Shown: piece after piece, positions 55,642-64,000 of the stretch
Layout of the letters: each line of letters begins with the position of its first letter
Numbering within the stretch: position 1 is the first letter of the stretch
Origin: Phycisphaeraceae bacterium
GTDB lineage: Bacteria; Planctomycetota; Phycisphaerae; Phycisphaerales; UBA1924
Length of the DNA stretch: 64,000 nt
Assembly: GCA_021299385.1 (NCBI GenBank)
Contig: JAJTGZ010000001.1
Span: 32,398-96,397, forward strand
Direction of reading: 5' to 3'
Notes under the pieces: generated by a model
What the model was told of the DNA's origin: nothing
The model's database searches: none
Seen by the model: only the letters and a program-made list of their open reading frames with translations
Made by a program: the position numbers and the translations under genes

Positions 55642-55785
55642 ATGGACTCTGAGCCATGTCCCCTTTGCCCGTTGGTCTGGGGGCACATGGCAAACTGGGC
55701 AGGCTGGGAAGCCTGCCCCATCAGGTTTGGGCACATGTTCTTGCGGTTACGGACCCGGTTTGATAGTTTCTACCCCCGCCTGGGC

Positions 55786-55813
55786 TTGACTCTGCCCCGC
55801 GGCGGCTTAGAGT
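55786..55813 (+). promoter_or_regulatory. Possible promoter of the tRNA-Asp gene
   Basis: TTGACT (55786-55791), 16-bp spacer, TAGAGT (55808-55813). It lies 110 bp before the tRNA. The distance is longer than usual, so this is a candidate. Confidence 0.4.
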
Positions 55814-55923
55814 CCTGACCACTCGCGGCGACAGGCGTGTGCAACGCCCAAACCGCGCGTGGATGACAAGCGAGCACCCTTCTGCCAGCACCGGGCAACC
55901 ACGCCCAGGCTGGCACGCAAAAC

Positions 55924-55997
<74 letters not shown>

Positions 55998-56003
55998 CTT
56001 GAG

Positions 56004-56032
56004 AACCCCGCCCGGTGGCGGGGTTTTTTTCT
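56004..56032 (+). terminator. Rho-independent terminator after tRNA-Asp
   Basis: AACCCCGCC / GGCGGGGTT stem with CGGT loop, directly followed by a run of seven T (56024-56030). It is the clearest intrinsic terminator in the window. Confidence 0.92.
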
Positions 56033-56060
56033 TGTGTGTGTGCGTGTGTTGATAGCAGCA

Positions 56061-56109
56061 AACCCCACCCAACTCCTTCACCGCTAGATTGCTCTGGGGG
56101 AGTGGTTCT
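56061..56109 (-). repeat. REP-like repeat, loop variant (degenerate), copy next to tRNA-Asp
   Basis: Minus orientation with AACCCCACCC at the left, a decayed loop part CGCTAGATTGCTCTGG and GGGGAGTGGTT. It begins about 30 bp after the terminator. Confidence 0.5.
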
Positions 56110-56159
56110 GATACAAAAAACCACTCGTCGCTCATCACTCACGACTCATCGCTGACCAA

Positions 56160-56205
56160 ACCCCACACCTGCCCTCGTCGCCAGATTGTTCTGGAAGAGG
56201 GTTGT
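56160..56205 (-). repeat. REP-like repeat, loop variant (degenerate), second copy
   Basis: ACCCCACACCTGCCCTCG, then GCCAGATTGTTCTGG (loop palindrome with one change) and AAGAGGGTTGTG. It lies 50 bp before the PAS/GAF/receiver gene. Confidence 0.5.
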
Positions 56206-56257
56206 GAAGTTGCGGCTACATCGCACCAGCCGCACCCCGCATACGCTCCACACGAAC

Positions 56258-58102
56258 ATGCTCGGCGAGCGGCCAAAACTCCTCATTGTCTCGGCGGAAG
56301 CTGGCAAGGCCGTGGCTTTGCGTGAGCGCGTCGAGCCGATCTTTGACGTCAAGGCCACCACTCCCGAGGGCCTCTCGGCTGCGATGGAGACCGGCCGGTT
56401 CGACTTTCTCCTCCTGGGCACGCAGCGTTTTATTGATATCTGCCGGGGGCTGGGGCAGGGGCGGGCGCGCGAACTCCTCGACGGCCTGGCCGACGGCGTG
56501 CTGCTGGCCGACCTTGATGGGCGCGTGCTCTGGTGCAACGACCGCTTCTTGCGCTACGACACCAGCACCCAGGCCCGCATCGCCCGCGCCTGCCGACAGG
56601 CCGTGCGCACCATGAGCGACCCGGCGGGGCGCGGCAGCGACGCCCGGCTGGGTCAGGGCGTCGGTAGTGATGGCAGCGGCGGTGATGCTGCTCAACCGGC
56701 TGGCCCGCAGTCCGACAGCACTAGCAGGCGCATCGAGGTGCCCGGCACCGACGAGAGCACCTTCCTCGAAGTCCTCGTCTCGCCGATCTTTGACGATACC
56801 CCTCAGCCCGGCGGGCAGCGCGTTGTGCGGATGGTCGCCGGGGTCGTCAGCGACGTCTCGGTCATCCGCCGACGCCGACAAAAGCAGGCGGCCATCGAGC
56901 GTGCCGGGAACGAACTCGTCCGCATCGACGCCGAGACGATCCGCACCCAGCACACCGGCGAACGCCTCCGCGTGCTCGAACAAAAAATCATCCGCTCGGC
57001 CCGCGAACTGCTCAACTTTGACCACTTTGCCATCCGCCTCATCGAGCCGCACACCGGCAAGCTCGAACTGGTCATGAGCAAGGGCCTCCCCTCGGCGGCG
57101 ATGGAACTCGAACTCTTCGCCAAGCCCGATGGCAACGGCATCTCGGGGCACGTCGCCAGCACGGGGCGCAGTTACCTCTGCCAGGACACCACCACCGACC
57201 CGCGCTACCTCGTCGGCGCTGAGGGGGCACGCTCGAGCCTGACGGTGCCGCTGCGGCTCAACGACCGAGTGATCGGCGTCTTCAACGTCGAGGCCGTACG
57301 CCCCAACGCCTTTGACGAGGAAGACCGGCAGTACGCCGAGATGTTCGTCAGCTCGATCGCGCTGGCGCTGCACATCCTCAACCTGCTCGTCGTCGAGCGC
57401 GTCGAGACGGGCCAGACCGTCGGGCACAACGTCGAGGACGAACTCGCCGAGCCGATCGCCGAACTCACGGCGGACCTAGCCAAACTCAAAGACCAGCCCG
57501 GTGATGAGGCCGCGATGCGCCGCCTCGGGGCGGACCTAGAGAGCCTCAAACGCCGGGTCAAGGACGTAACAGCCGGGGGCGGGCAGTTTATTCTCGGCGC
57601 GGAGAAAGCGCTGACGGATGTTACCGTTGACCCGATCATCGCCGGCAAGCGTGTGCTCGTTGCCGACGACGAGCCACGCATCCGGCAGGTGATCCGCGAG
57701 GTGCTCTCGCGCCGTGGTGCGGAGGTCGTTGTCTGCCAGGACGCGCAGTCGGCCATCGACACGCTGCACGCGCGTGCGGCCGGGCGCGGGCACGCTGGCC
57801 CCGGTGCCGAGCGCGCCGTCGGCAAGGTTGCATCGCATGCCGGTGGCTTTTCGCTGCTCATCAGCGACATCCGCCTGCCCGACAAGACGGGGTACGAAAT
57901 CTTCGCCGCCGCCAAGCAGACCAACCCTGGGTTGCCCGTTATTCTGATGACGGGCTTTGGATATGACCCGCACCATTCAATTGTGCGTGCCAGTCAGGAG
58001 GGTCTGCAGTGCGTGCTCTTTAAGCCCTTCCAGGCCGAGCGTTTGATCGAGGAAGTGCACAAGGCCCTGCGGCGCGACGCGCGGAGCGATGGCGTGCCAT
58101 GA
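56258..58102 (+). CDS. Signalling protein with PAS-like, GAF and C-terminal receiver domains
   Basis: 614 residues from ATG 56258. The N-terminal part (about 5-75) is receiver-like but lacks a clear Asp. A PAS-like region (LLDGLADGVLLADLDGRVLWCNDRFLRYD, about 75-220) and a linker helix follow. A GAF domain covers about 255-415 (DHFAIRLIEPHTGKLELVMS, GISGHVASTGRSYLCQD, LTVPLRLNDRVIGVFNVEA). The receiver domain (about 480-610) has DDEPRIRQVI, the phospho-acceptor in LISDIRLPD, MTGFG and LFKPF, with an insert of about 25 residues. There is no kinase, cyclase or DNA-binding domain, so it probably receives phosphate from a kinase elsewhere and uses the GAF/PAS part as input or as a docking output. 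Confidence 0.82.
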   Translation: MLGERPKLLIVSAEAGKAVALRERVEPIFDVKATTPEGLSAAMETGRFDFLLLGTQRFIDICRGLGQGRARELLDGLADGVLLADLDGRVLWCNDRFLRYDTSTQARIARACRQAVRTMSDPAGRGSDARLGQGVGSDGSGGDAAQPAGPQSDSTSRRIEVPGTDESTFLEVLVSPIFDDTPQPGGQRVVRMVAGVVSDVSVIRRRRQKQAAIERAGNELVRIDAETIRTQHTGERLRVLEQKIIRSARELLNFDHFAIRLIEPHTGKLELVMSKGLPSAAMELELFAKPDGNGISGHVASTGRSYLCQDTTTDPRYLVGAEGARSSLTVPLRLNDRVIGVFNVEAVRPNAFDEEDRQYAEMFVSSIALALHILNLLVVERVETGQTVGHNVEDELAEPIAELTADLAKLKDQPGDEAAMRRLGADLESLKRRVKDVTAGGGQFILGAEKALTDVTVDPIIAGKRVLVADDEPRIRQVIREVLSRRGAEVVVCQDAQSAIDTLHARAAGRGHAGPGAERAVGKVASHAGGFSLLISDIRLPDKTGYEIFAAAKQTNPGLPVILMTGFGYDPHHSIVRASQEGLQCVLFKPFQAERLIEEVHKALRRDARSDGVP

Positions 58103-58127
58103 GCCTGGCGATTGAGGGAGCAGCCCG

Positions 58128-59225
58128 ATGCGCGTCTTGCTGATGCCCGAGCCTGGCTTTGCCCGCCGAGAGGGTGTGCTGCTGCGCCGCCTGGCGACGG
58201 GCTTGGCCGACGAGGGAGTCCGCGTGCTCAACGCCGTCGACGCCGCGGCACAACCCGCGGGCTTCGGCTCGGGGTCGAGCCTTGGCCTCTTTGCCACCGA
58301 TGTGGCGTATGCCCCCAAGGGGCTGCCCTTCACCGGGCCCACGCGGGCCCGGTTGTTAGCAGAGGCCGCCGCGTCGCTGCCGGGTGAGAGCGGGTTACAG
58401 GTCGTTCATGCGATGGGCGTGGGTGCTTGGGACCTGGCCTGGCACGCGGCCAGGCATGTCCACGCCGCGCTTGTGCTAGAAATCTGGTCCCCCCAGATGG
58501 TCGAGCAATCCGCCCGCTGGCTCGGCGGGCGCGAGCCGGCGAACGTCTGGCTCAGCGTCGCCGACCCGGCCCTGGCCTTGCATGCGAGCGTGCGCGTTCC
58601 CCCGGCGTGCAAGGAGCGCGTCGTCGCCTGCCCCTGGGGCGTGCACCTGGGCCAGACGCAACACCGCGCCATCGACCCAACCAGTCAGGCGAGCATCCTC
58701 CTCTGGGCCGGCGACGGCTGGACCGGCGACCTCACCCCCGCCCTGCAAGGGCTGTCCAAGTGGACCACCCCCGAGCGCGGCCTGGCCCTCCTGGCCGACG
58801 ATGCAACCTCCCGCCGACTGGGCCTCTGGTCCCTCGCTCGGCGTGCTGGCCTTGAACACATGCTCAGCATCGTCCCCGGCGACCTGGCCGGGTGGGAGCC
58901 GGCCCTCGACGCCGACGCCCTGCTCATCCCCGGCGCAACCGGCGAGCAGTCGGGCCTGGTCCTCGCCGCACAGGGCGCAGGTATGCCCGTCATCGCCCAG
59001 GCCGACGAACTCGCCTCCAACCTCATCGATGCCCTCAGCGCACGCCTGGTCGCACTGCCGACGCCCGCCGCGTGGCAGGGTGCCATCGCTGGCGTGCTCG
59101 ACGACCCGGCCAGTGCGGCAACCCTCGGGCAGTCGGCCCGCGCATACATCCAAGAGCACCGCCTGGCCTATCACTGGGTCAGCAAGGTTGTCGAGCTGTA
59201 CGAACGCATCGGCCGGCGTATCTAG
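58128..59225 (+). CDS. GT-B-like glycosyltransferase family protein
   Basis: A 365-residue protein 25 bp after the signalling gene. The N-terminal half has the Rossmann start MRVLLMPEPGFARREGVLLRR and VHAMGVGAWDLAWHAARHV; the C-terminal half shows LLIPGATGEQSGLVLAAQGAGMPVIA, which looks like the E-x7-E donor-binding region of GT4-type enzymes in degenerate form (the second acidic residue is not in the standard place). It ends YIQEHRLAYHWVSKVVELYERIG, as many glycosyltransferases do. The acceptor and sugar are unknown. Activity is uncertain because the donor site is not typical. Confidence 0.6.
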   Translation: MRVLLMPEPGFARREGVLLRRLATGLADEGVRVLNAVDAAAQPAGFGSGSSLGLFATDVAYAPKGLPFTGPTRARLLAEAAASLPGESGLQVVHAMGVGAWDLAWHAARHVHAALVLEIWSPQMVEQSARWLGGREPANVWLSVADPALALHASVRVPPACKERVVACPWGVHLGQTQHRAIDPTSQASILLWAGDGWTGDLTPALQGLSKWTTPERGLALLADDATSRRLGLWSLARRAGLEHMLSIVPGDLAGWEPALDADALLIPGATGEQSGLVLAAQGAGMPVIAQADELASNLIDALSARLVALPTPAAWQGAIAGVLDDPASAATLGQSARAYIQEHRLAYHWVSKVVELYERIGRRI

Positions 59226-59289
59226 CCAGCAGTGGGGGGCCGGCGTTGCCCCGCCCGCAAACCCTCCCTTTGGTGGGTATCCTTCCGCG

Positions 59290-59709
59290 ATGACTATCCC
59301 GACCATCAGCCAGCTGCCCACCACACTCGCCTACGCCAACAACGCGTACCTGCCCATCCTGCTGCTGCTGCTCTCGGCAATCCTCTTCGCCGTCGGGAAC
59401 GTAACGATCAGCAAGTTCCTCGGCCCATCGCGCAAAGGAAAAGTCAAGGACGCGACGTACGAATCAGGCGTCAACCCCATCGGCTCGGCACGCAAACGCT
59501 TCAACGTCCGCTTCTACCTCATCGCGATGGTCTTCCTCGTCTTCGATATCGAGATCATCTTCCTCTTCCCCTGGGCCGTCACGTTCCGCAACCTGGACAT
59601 GACCACCGTCGACGGCGGCGTCTGGCTCGGCCGCATCTTCTTCTTCATCTTTACAACGATCGTCGCCTACGTCTACGGCTACCGCAAGGGCGTCTTCAAG
59701 TTCGACTAA
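59290..59709 (+). CDS. nuoA: NADH-quinone oxidoreductase subunit A, standing alone
   Basis: 139 residues from ATG 59290; the longer open frame reads through the preceding gene in another frame and is not coding. NuoA features are clear: YESGVNPIGSARKRFNVRFY, then FYLIAMVFLVFDIEIIFLFPWAV. Three membrane helices are predicted, one N-terminal (LPILLLLLSAILFAVGNV), one at 75-95 and one at 110-130. It is a membrane-arm subunit of complex I, next to the quinone site. nuoB and nuoC normally follow at once, but here two REP-like repeats and the convergent hrpA gene follow, so it is separated from the rest of the complex. Confidence 0.93.
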   Translation: MTIPTISQLPTTLAYANNAYLPILLLLLSAILFAVGNVTISKFLGPSRKGKVKDATYESGVNPIGSARKRFNVRFYLIAMVFLVFDIEIIFLFPWAVTFRNLDMTTVDGGVWLGRIFFFIFTTIVAYVYGYRKGVFKFD

Positions 59710-59728
59710 GCCGAACGCAGGGTCTCTT

Positions 59729-59764
59729 AACCCCTCCCCCGAGGGGAGGGGCAGGGGTGGGGTT
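59729..59764 (+). repeat. REP-like palindromic intergenic repeat, copy 9
   Basis: Consensus form, plus orientation, 20 bp after nuoA. A second copy in the same orientation follows 61 bp later. Confidence 0.85.
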
Positions 59765-59825
59765 GGCCAGCGCTGTTGCCGACAAAAAGTCCAAAACACC
59801 CGGCTCGGAGATCCGGGATACCCAG

Positions 59826-59861
59826 AACTCCTCCCCCGAGGGGAGGGGCAGGGGTGGGGTT
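59826..59861 (+). repeat. REP-like palindromic intergenic repeat, copy 10
   Basis: Same orientation as copy 9, with one change in the outer arm (AACTCC for AACCCC). It ends 36 bp before the stop of hrpA. Confidence 0.85.
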
Positions 59862-59896
59862 GGCCTTGGCAATAGCCCAAGCACAAAACCCCGGCT

Positions 59897-62800
59897 CTAC
59901 TTGACCCTCTCCCAAGCATCCTGCACCCGCTTGGCGCTCGCCGGCGTCGCCGTCCCGAGTTCCTGCGAGAAACTCGATACCCGAAACTCCTCCAGCAACC
60001 AGCGATAAGCCTCGACCTCGGCAGGTATCTGCCCCTGCCCAAGCGCTTGCATAAACCACCCCGCCGCGTCGGTGGCAATCACCACCCGCGCGCGTTTGCC
60101 GATCGCGCCCGGAAGGGCCCCCTTTGGTTTGCCCGCTCCCTGCGACGGCAGACCAGCGCCTGCCTTGCCGTGCGGCTCTTCACCCATCTGCTCGGCCCTC
60201 CGTTTGGCCTCGGCGTACGCCACGGCGATCCACCCCGTGAGCCTCTTCCACGCCGTCTGCACCTCCGGCAGTGTGCGCGCCTCGCGCGCTGTGCCGTCCT
60301 CACGCAGTTTTTCTAGCCTCCTGAGCATCCCCTCGGCATACCGCGGGTAGTGCACAAGCCTCTCCAGCGGCACATGCCCAAAGACCCCCGCCGGCAGCAG
60401 ATACGCCGCGTGCTCGCGCAGGTCCGCGATGCTCGACTCCCACTGCCTCGGCGTCCCCTTGCCAAGCCGCGCGGCAACGCCCTGCCGTGCGATCAACACC
60501 CGAGCAACCAACTCCCCAACCTCCCGCGCGTGCTGCCCCAGCCGACCCCACTGGGCCATCAGCCGGGTGTCAAAGTCCTCTTTGCTCCGTATACCCGGCT
60601 GATTGTGCAAAAACGTCCGCTCGGCAATCAGGTCCATCAGCGCGGCCTTGAGGTCCTTGGCATCCCCGATCGGGCCATAGTGCCGGTACATCTCATCGGC
60701 CCCCGCCAGCGCACGCAGCCTGTGCCCAAGCTCATCCTTGCACTGGAGCACAAACAGCCTTATCAACCCACGCCGCAGCAGGTGCCCGGCTTGCTCAGGG
60801 CTTTCCGCCAGCGTCAGCGACACCGAGTCCCCCGCGTCGGCAAGCGTCGGATACCCAACAACCGTCGAGCCAGCACGCAGCGTTTCAAACCGCTCGGGCA
60901 GATCGCCAAAGTCCCAGGCCGTCAGCCCGTCGCGCCCGAACTCCTGCCGAGCCATCCCAGCCAGCGCACGCCGGGCCTGGCCGGCAAACCTTTTCTTGAG
61001 GTCCTCAACATCGCGCCCCTCGCCGAGTTTCTTGGCTTCCCGCCCGGCATCAGCACCCGCGCCCTCATGCCCGTGCCGGTCGTCGATCACGCGGATGTTC
61101 ATCCGCAGGTGCAGCGGGATCGCCCCCAGTTGCCACGCATCCCTCGGAACCTTGATCCCCCGCAGCACCTCCACCGCTTCACCCAGCGCATCGGTGAGCG
61201 ACCCTTTGCCAAACGCCATCACCGCCGAGCACTCCTCGGCCAGGCGCGACAGCCCGCTTGCGCCGTCATCCCCCTTGGTCCCCACAAACTGCGTCCGGTA
61301 CTGCTTTGGGAGCGTCTTGAGCAGCGCGAGCACCTTCTCGCGCAGCAGCCCGGGCACGAGCCACTCGAGCCTCTGCGCATCCAACTGCCCCAGCGCCTCC
61401 AGCGGGACGTTCAGCGTCAGCCCATCGTCCTCCTTGCCCGGGTCGAGCTTGTAATCCACCAGCGCCCGCCCCGAACCCACGGCGTATTCAACCGGAAAAT
61501 CCACCTCGCTCGCCGAGGCGTCCGGCCGCAGCACGTCGCTGATCTGCATGCACAGCACGCTCTTATCCAGCGCAAACGCCTGGCGGTACCAGTGCTCAAA
61601 TGTGCTCTTATTCCAGACCTCCGCCGGCAGACGCTTGTCAAAGAACTCATACCGCGCATCGATCTCCGCCCAGATGTCCGTCCGCCTCAGCTTCGCCTCC
61701 ATCTCGTGCGCCTGCTCCAGCACCCTCGCGTTGTGCTCAGCAAACGGCGCATCGGTCTGGAACTGCCCGTCCACCAGCCCATCATGGATAAAAACCTCCC
61801 GCGCCTCACCCATATTGATCGGCCCATACGGCACGCGCCTCCTCGGCACCAGCACCAGCCCGTACAGCGTTACACGCTCCCACACGCACACCTGACCCGT
61901 CTCACGAACAAAGTGCACATCCGTGTGGCTCCTCTTGACCACGTGCTCGGCGATCCGCTCAATCCACGCCGGGTCGATCTTCGCGCACGTCCGCGCGTAC
62001 AACTTCGTCGTCTGCACAAGCTCCGCGCACATGATCCACTTCGCCGGCTTCTTAAAGAGCGCCGACCCCGGAAAAATGCTCGCCTTCAACGCACGCGGCC
62101 CATAAAACTCACCCTGCGCGTTCGCCTCGTCCTTGCACAAAACGCTCGACAGCAGCCCCGCCAGCAGCGCGCGGTGCACCGCGTCGTTCCCCCCAGCCAG
62201 CACCGGCGCCTTGCCCGTCTTGACCTCCACCTGCTTGCCAGGCAGGTGAAAACGTAGCTTCATCTCCTCGCAGATCCCACGCAACTGCCCGTGCGTCTCC
62301 TCCCACTCGCGCATCCGGTTGAACGACAAAAACTTATCCCGACACCACCCACGCAGCTTGCTGTGGCTCAGGTCGTCCCGCGCTTTCTGATAGTCGTCCC
62401 AGATATTCAAGAGCGTCAAAAAATCCGACGTGTCGTTCTTAAACGGCTGATGTGCCGAGTCCGCCGCCTGCTGCTTCTCCATCGGCCGGTCGCGCGGGTC
62501 CTGCACGCTCAGAGCCGCGGCTATTACCAGCACCTCCTCCAGCGACCCCTCCTGCTCCCCCGCAAGCAGCATCCGCGCCAGCCTCGGGTCCGTCGGCAAC
62601 TTCGCCAGACGCCTGCCCGTCTCCGTCAACTCACCTTCCTCGTCGATCGCGTTGAGCTCGTGCAGCGTGTCGTACCCGTCGCGGATCATCCTCCCGTCCG
62701 GCGCCTCGACAAACGGGAACTCCTCGATCGGCCCCAGACGCAACGACTTCATCTGCAAAATAACCGCCGCCAGGTTCGTCCGCAAAATCTCCGGATCCGT

Positions 62801-64000
62801 GAACACCGGCCGGGCCTGATAGTCCTGCTCGGTATACAGCCGGATGCACACACCCTCGCTCACGCGCCCGCACCGACCCGATCGCTGGTTCGCGCTCGCC
62901 TGGCTGATCGACTCGATCGGCAGCCGCTGCACCTTGGTCCTGTGGCTATACCGGCTGATCCGCGCCAGCCCGCTATCGATCACATACTTGATCCCCGGCA
63001 CCGTCAGCGACGTCTCCGCCACGTTCGTGCTCAGCACGATCCGCGTCCCCTGGTGCGGCGCAAAGACACGCTGCTGCTCCTGCGGGCTTAGCCGTGCATA
63101 GAGCGGGATCAACTCGAACATCCCCGCCGGCAACTGCTTACGCAGATACTCGGCCGTCAGCCGAATCTCACGCTCGCCAGGCAGAAACACCAATATGTCC
63201 CCCCGCCCCATCCCCGGCCGGGTCAACTCGTCGATCGCATCAAGCACCGCCACCTCTTCATTAGCCTCAAAGTCGTCCTTCTCAAACTCGTTCATCTCGT
63301 GGTACCGGATGTCCACGGCATACGTCCGCCCCGAAACCTCAACAACCGGACAAACCCCAGGTCCACCAAAGTGCCCGCTCAGCCGCTGCGGGTCGATCGT
63401 CGCGCTCGTGATAATCACCTTCAAGTCCGGCCGCCTGGGCAGCAACTGCCGCAGATACCCGAGCAGAAAGTCGATGTTCAGCGACCGCTCGTGCGCCTCG
63501 TCGATGATGATCGTGTCATACGCCAAGAGGTCGCGGTCGTTCTGCACCTCGGCCAGCAGCACGCCGTCGGTCATCAGTTTCACAAGCGTCCGGTCGCTGG
63601 TCTCATCGCCAAAACGCACCTTGTACCCCACCACCCCCTGCGGCCCCAGCGTTGTGCCAAGCTCATCGGCGATCCGCTGCGCCACGCTCCGCGCCGCGAT
63701 CCGCCTGGGCTGCGTGTGCCCGATCATCCCGTGCACACCCCGCCCGATGCTCAAACAAATCTGCGGCAACTGCGTCGTCTTGCCCGAACCCGTCTCGCCA
63801 CAGATCACACAGACCTGGTGCTTACCAATAACCTCGGCAATCTCCCGCCGCCGGGCCAACACCGGCAGGTCCATCGCAAACGCAGGCACCGGCACCAGCC
63901 GCCCACGCGCCTCCGCCCGCGCAGCCGACCGCCGAACCTGCTCCTGCAACGCCGCAAGCCCGGCCTCATCCCTCGGGCCACCAGCCAACTGCATCAGCCG
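59897..64000 (-). CDS. hrpA: ATP-dependent RNA helicase HrpA, 5' end beyond the window
   Basis: At least 1365 residues. The frame is open to the right edge; the first ATG inside is at 63994, but E. coli HrpA has about 40 more residues before the helicase core, so the start is probably outside. Motifs are Walker A GETGSGKTT (about 65-73), DEAH in IIIDEAHERS, SAT in ITSATID, and QRSGRCGR. Helicase-associated, OB-fold and long HrpA-specific C-terminal (DUF3418-like) parts follow. HrpA is a DEAH/RHA helicase linked to mRNA processing and to releasing stalled or collided ribosomes. It converges with nuoA and is the only large - strand gene at the right end. Confidence 0.93.
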   Translation of the reverse strand, partial: RLMQLAGGPRDEAGLAALQEQVRRSAARAEARGRLVPVPAFAMDLPVLARRREIAEVIGKHQVCVICGETGSGKTTQLPQICLSIGRGVHGMIGHTQPRRIAARSVAQRIADELGTTLGPQGVVGYKVRFGDETSDRTLVKLMTDGVLLAEVQNDRDLLAYDTIIIDEAHERSLNIDFLLGYLRQLLPRRPDLKVIITSATIDPQRLSGHFGGPGVCPVVEVSGRTYAVDIRYHEMNEFEKDDFEANEEVAVLDAIDELTRPGMGRGDILVFLPGEREIRLTAEYLRKQLPAGMFELIPLYARLSPQEQQRVFAPHQGTRIVLSTNVAETSLTVPGIKYVIDSGLARISRYSHRTKVQRLPIESISQASANQRSGRCGRVSEGVCIRLYTEQDYQARPVFTDPEILRTNLAAVILQMKSLRLGPIEEFPFVEAPDGRMIRDGYDTLHELNAIDEEGELTETGRRLAKLPTDPRLARMLLAGEQEGSLEEVLVIAAALSVQDPRDRPMEKQQAADSAHQPFKNDTSDFLTLLNIWDDYQKARDDLSHSKLRGWCRDKFLSFNRMREWEETHGQLRGICEEMKLRFHLPGKQVEVKTGKAPVLAGGNDAVHRALLAGLLSSVLCKDEANAQGEFYGPRALKASIFPGSALFKKPAKWIMCAELVQTTKLYARTCAKIDPAWIERIAEHVVKRSHTDVHFVRETGQVCVWERVTLYGLVLVPRRRVPYGPINMGEAREVFIHDGLVDGQFQTDAPFAEHNARVLEQAHEMEAKLRRTDIWAEIDARYEFFDKRLPAEVWNKSTFEHWYRQAFALDKSVLCMQISDVLRPDASASEVDFPVEYAVGSGRALVDYKLDPGKEDDGLTLNVPLEALGQLDAQRLEWLVPGLLREKVLALLKTLPKQYRTQFVGTKGDDGASGLSRLAEECSAVMAFGKGSLTDALGEAVEVLRGIKVPRDAWQLGAIPLHLRMNIRVIDDRHGHEGAGADAGREAKKLGEGRDVEDLKKRFAGQARRALAGMARQEFGRDGLTAWDFGDLPERFETLRAGSTVVGYPTLADAGDSVSLTLAESPEQAGHLLRRGLIRLFVLQCKDELGHRLRALAGADEMYRHYGPIGDAKDLKAALMDLIAERTFLHNQPGIRSKEDFDTRLMAQWGRLGQHAREVGELVARVLIARQGVAARLGKGTPRQWESSIADLREHAAYLLPAGVFGHVPLERLVHYPRYAEGMLRRLEKLREDGTAREARTLPEVQTAWKRLTGWIAVAYAEAKRRAEQMGEEPHGKAGAGLPSQGAGKPKGALPGAIGKRARVVIATDAAGWFMQALGQGQIPAEVEAYRWLLEEFRVSSFSQELGTATPASAKRVQDAWERVK

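Noticed and set aside
58582..59289. Open frame extending nuoA by 236 codons upstream
   Set aside because: It is out of frame with the glycosyltransferase-like gene and has shadow composition. NuoA has its normal length from 59290.

Overview
The window is GC-rich bacterial chromosome, most likely from the Planctomycetota and probably Phycisphaerae-like. The grounds are a GC-type dockerin-like doublet on a secreted protein at the left edge, a diderm LPS-export gene next to kdsC, a flagellar block with fliW and csrA beside flagellin, and many large secreted or single-pass proteins with no well-known family. This placement rests on gene content alone; no database search was possible. About 45 genes are supported, most of them on the + strand.

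Layout. 1-8.4 kb: the end of a dockerin-like secreted protein, an orphan solute-binding protein (-), kdsC followed by a very long LptC/LptA-like envelope protein, and an ABC-F ATPase (-). 8.6-16 kb: a DUF971 protein (-), a B12-binding-fold protein whose cobalt-ligand His is replaced by Asp, an ECF sigma factor coupled to a membrane protein and a secreted protein, a HAD phosphatase, and an AAA/DUF4143 ATPase with a duplicated N-terminal module. 16-27.4 kb: rplK-rplA-rplJ-rplL-rpoB-rpoC. 27.7-31.3 kb: pilB-like and pilT ATPases and greA (-). 31.5-40.4 kb: flgI, flgJ-like, flgN-like, flgK, flgL, fliW, csrA and flagellin. 40.5-45.2 kb: ppa, hpt, a PH-domain membrane protein, coaE, rho and a small membrane protein. 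45.5-51.8 kb: a secreted TPR-like protein, a UPF0104-type membrane protein, a pseudouridine synthase fused to a methyltransferase, and two small unknown proteins. 51.8-64 kb: arfB, tsaB, a crotonase (-), a coiled-coil membrane protein and its small partner, tRNA-Asp(GTC), a PAS/GAF/receiver protein, a glycosyltransferase-like protein, a lone nuoA, and hrpA (-, running off the right edge).

The strongest system-level signal is in the flagellar block. The flagellin leader carries two ANGGAN hexaloop hairpins, one just after the csrA stop and one on the flagellin ribosome binding site. That is the arrangement expected for CsrA repression relieved by FliW. Upstream, flgI and flgL each have a near-identical -24/-12 (sigma-54) element, suggesting a two-level transcriptional and post-transcriptional flagellar hierarchy.

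Intergenic DNA is unusually patterned. At least 15 copies of a REP-like G/C-rich palindrome occur, in two loop subfamilies and only between genes. There are also arrays of a TTAGGTG-type heptamer and an 18-bp minisatellite. By eye, the + strand shifts from G-rich on the left to C-rich on the right irrespective of gene direction.
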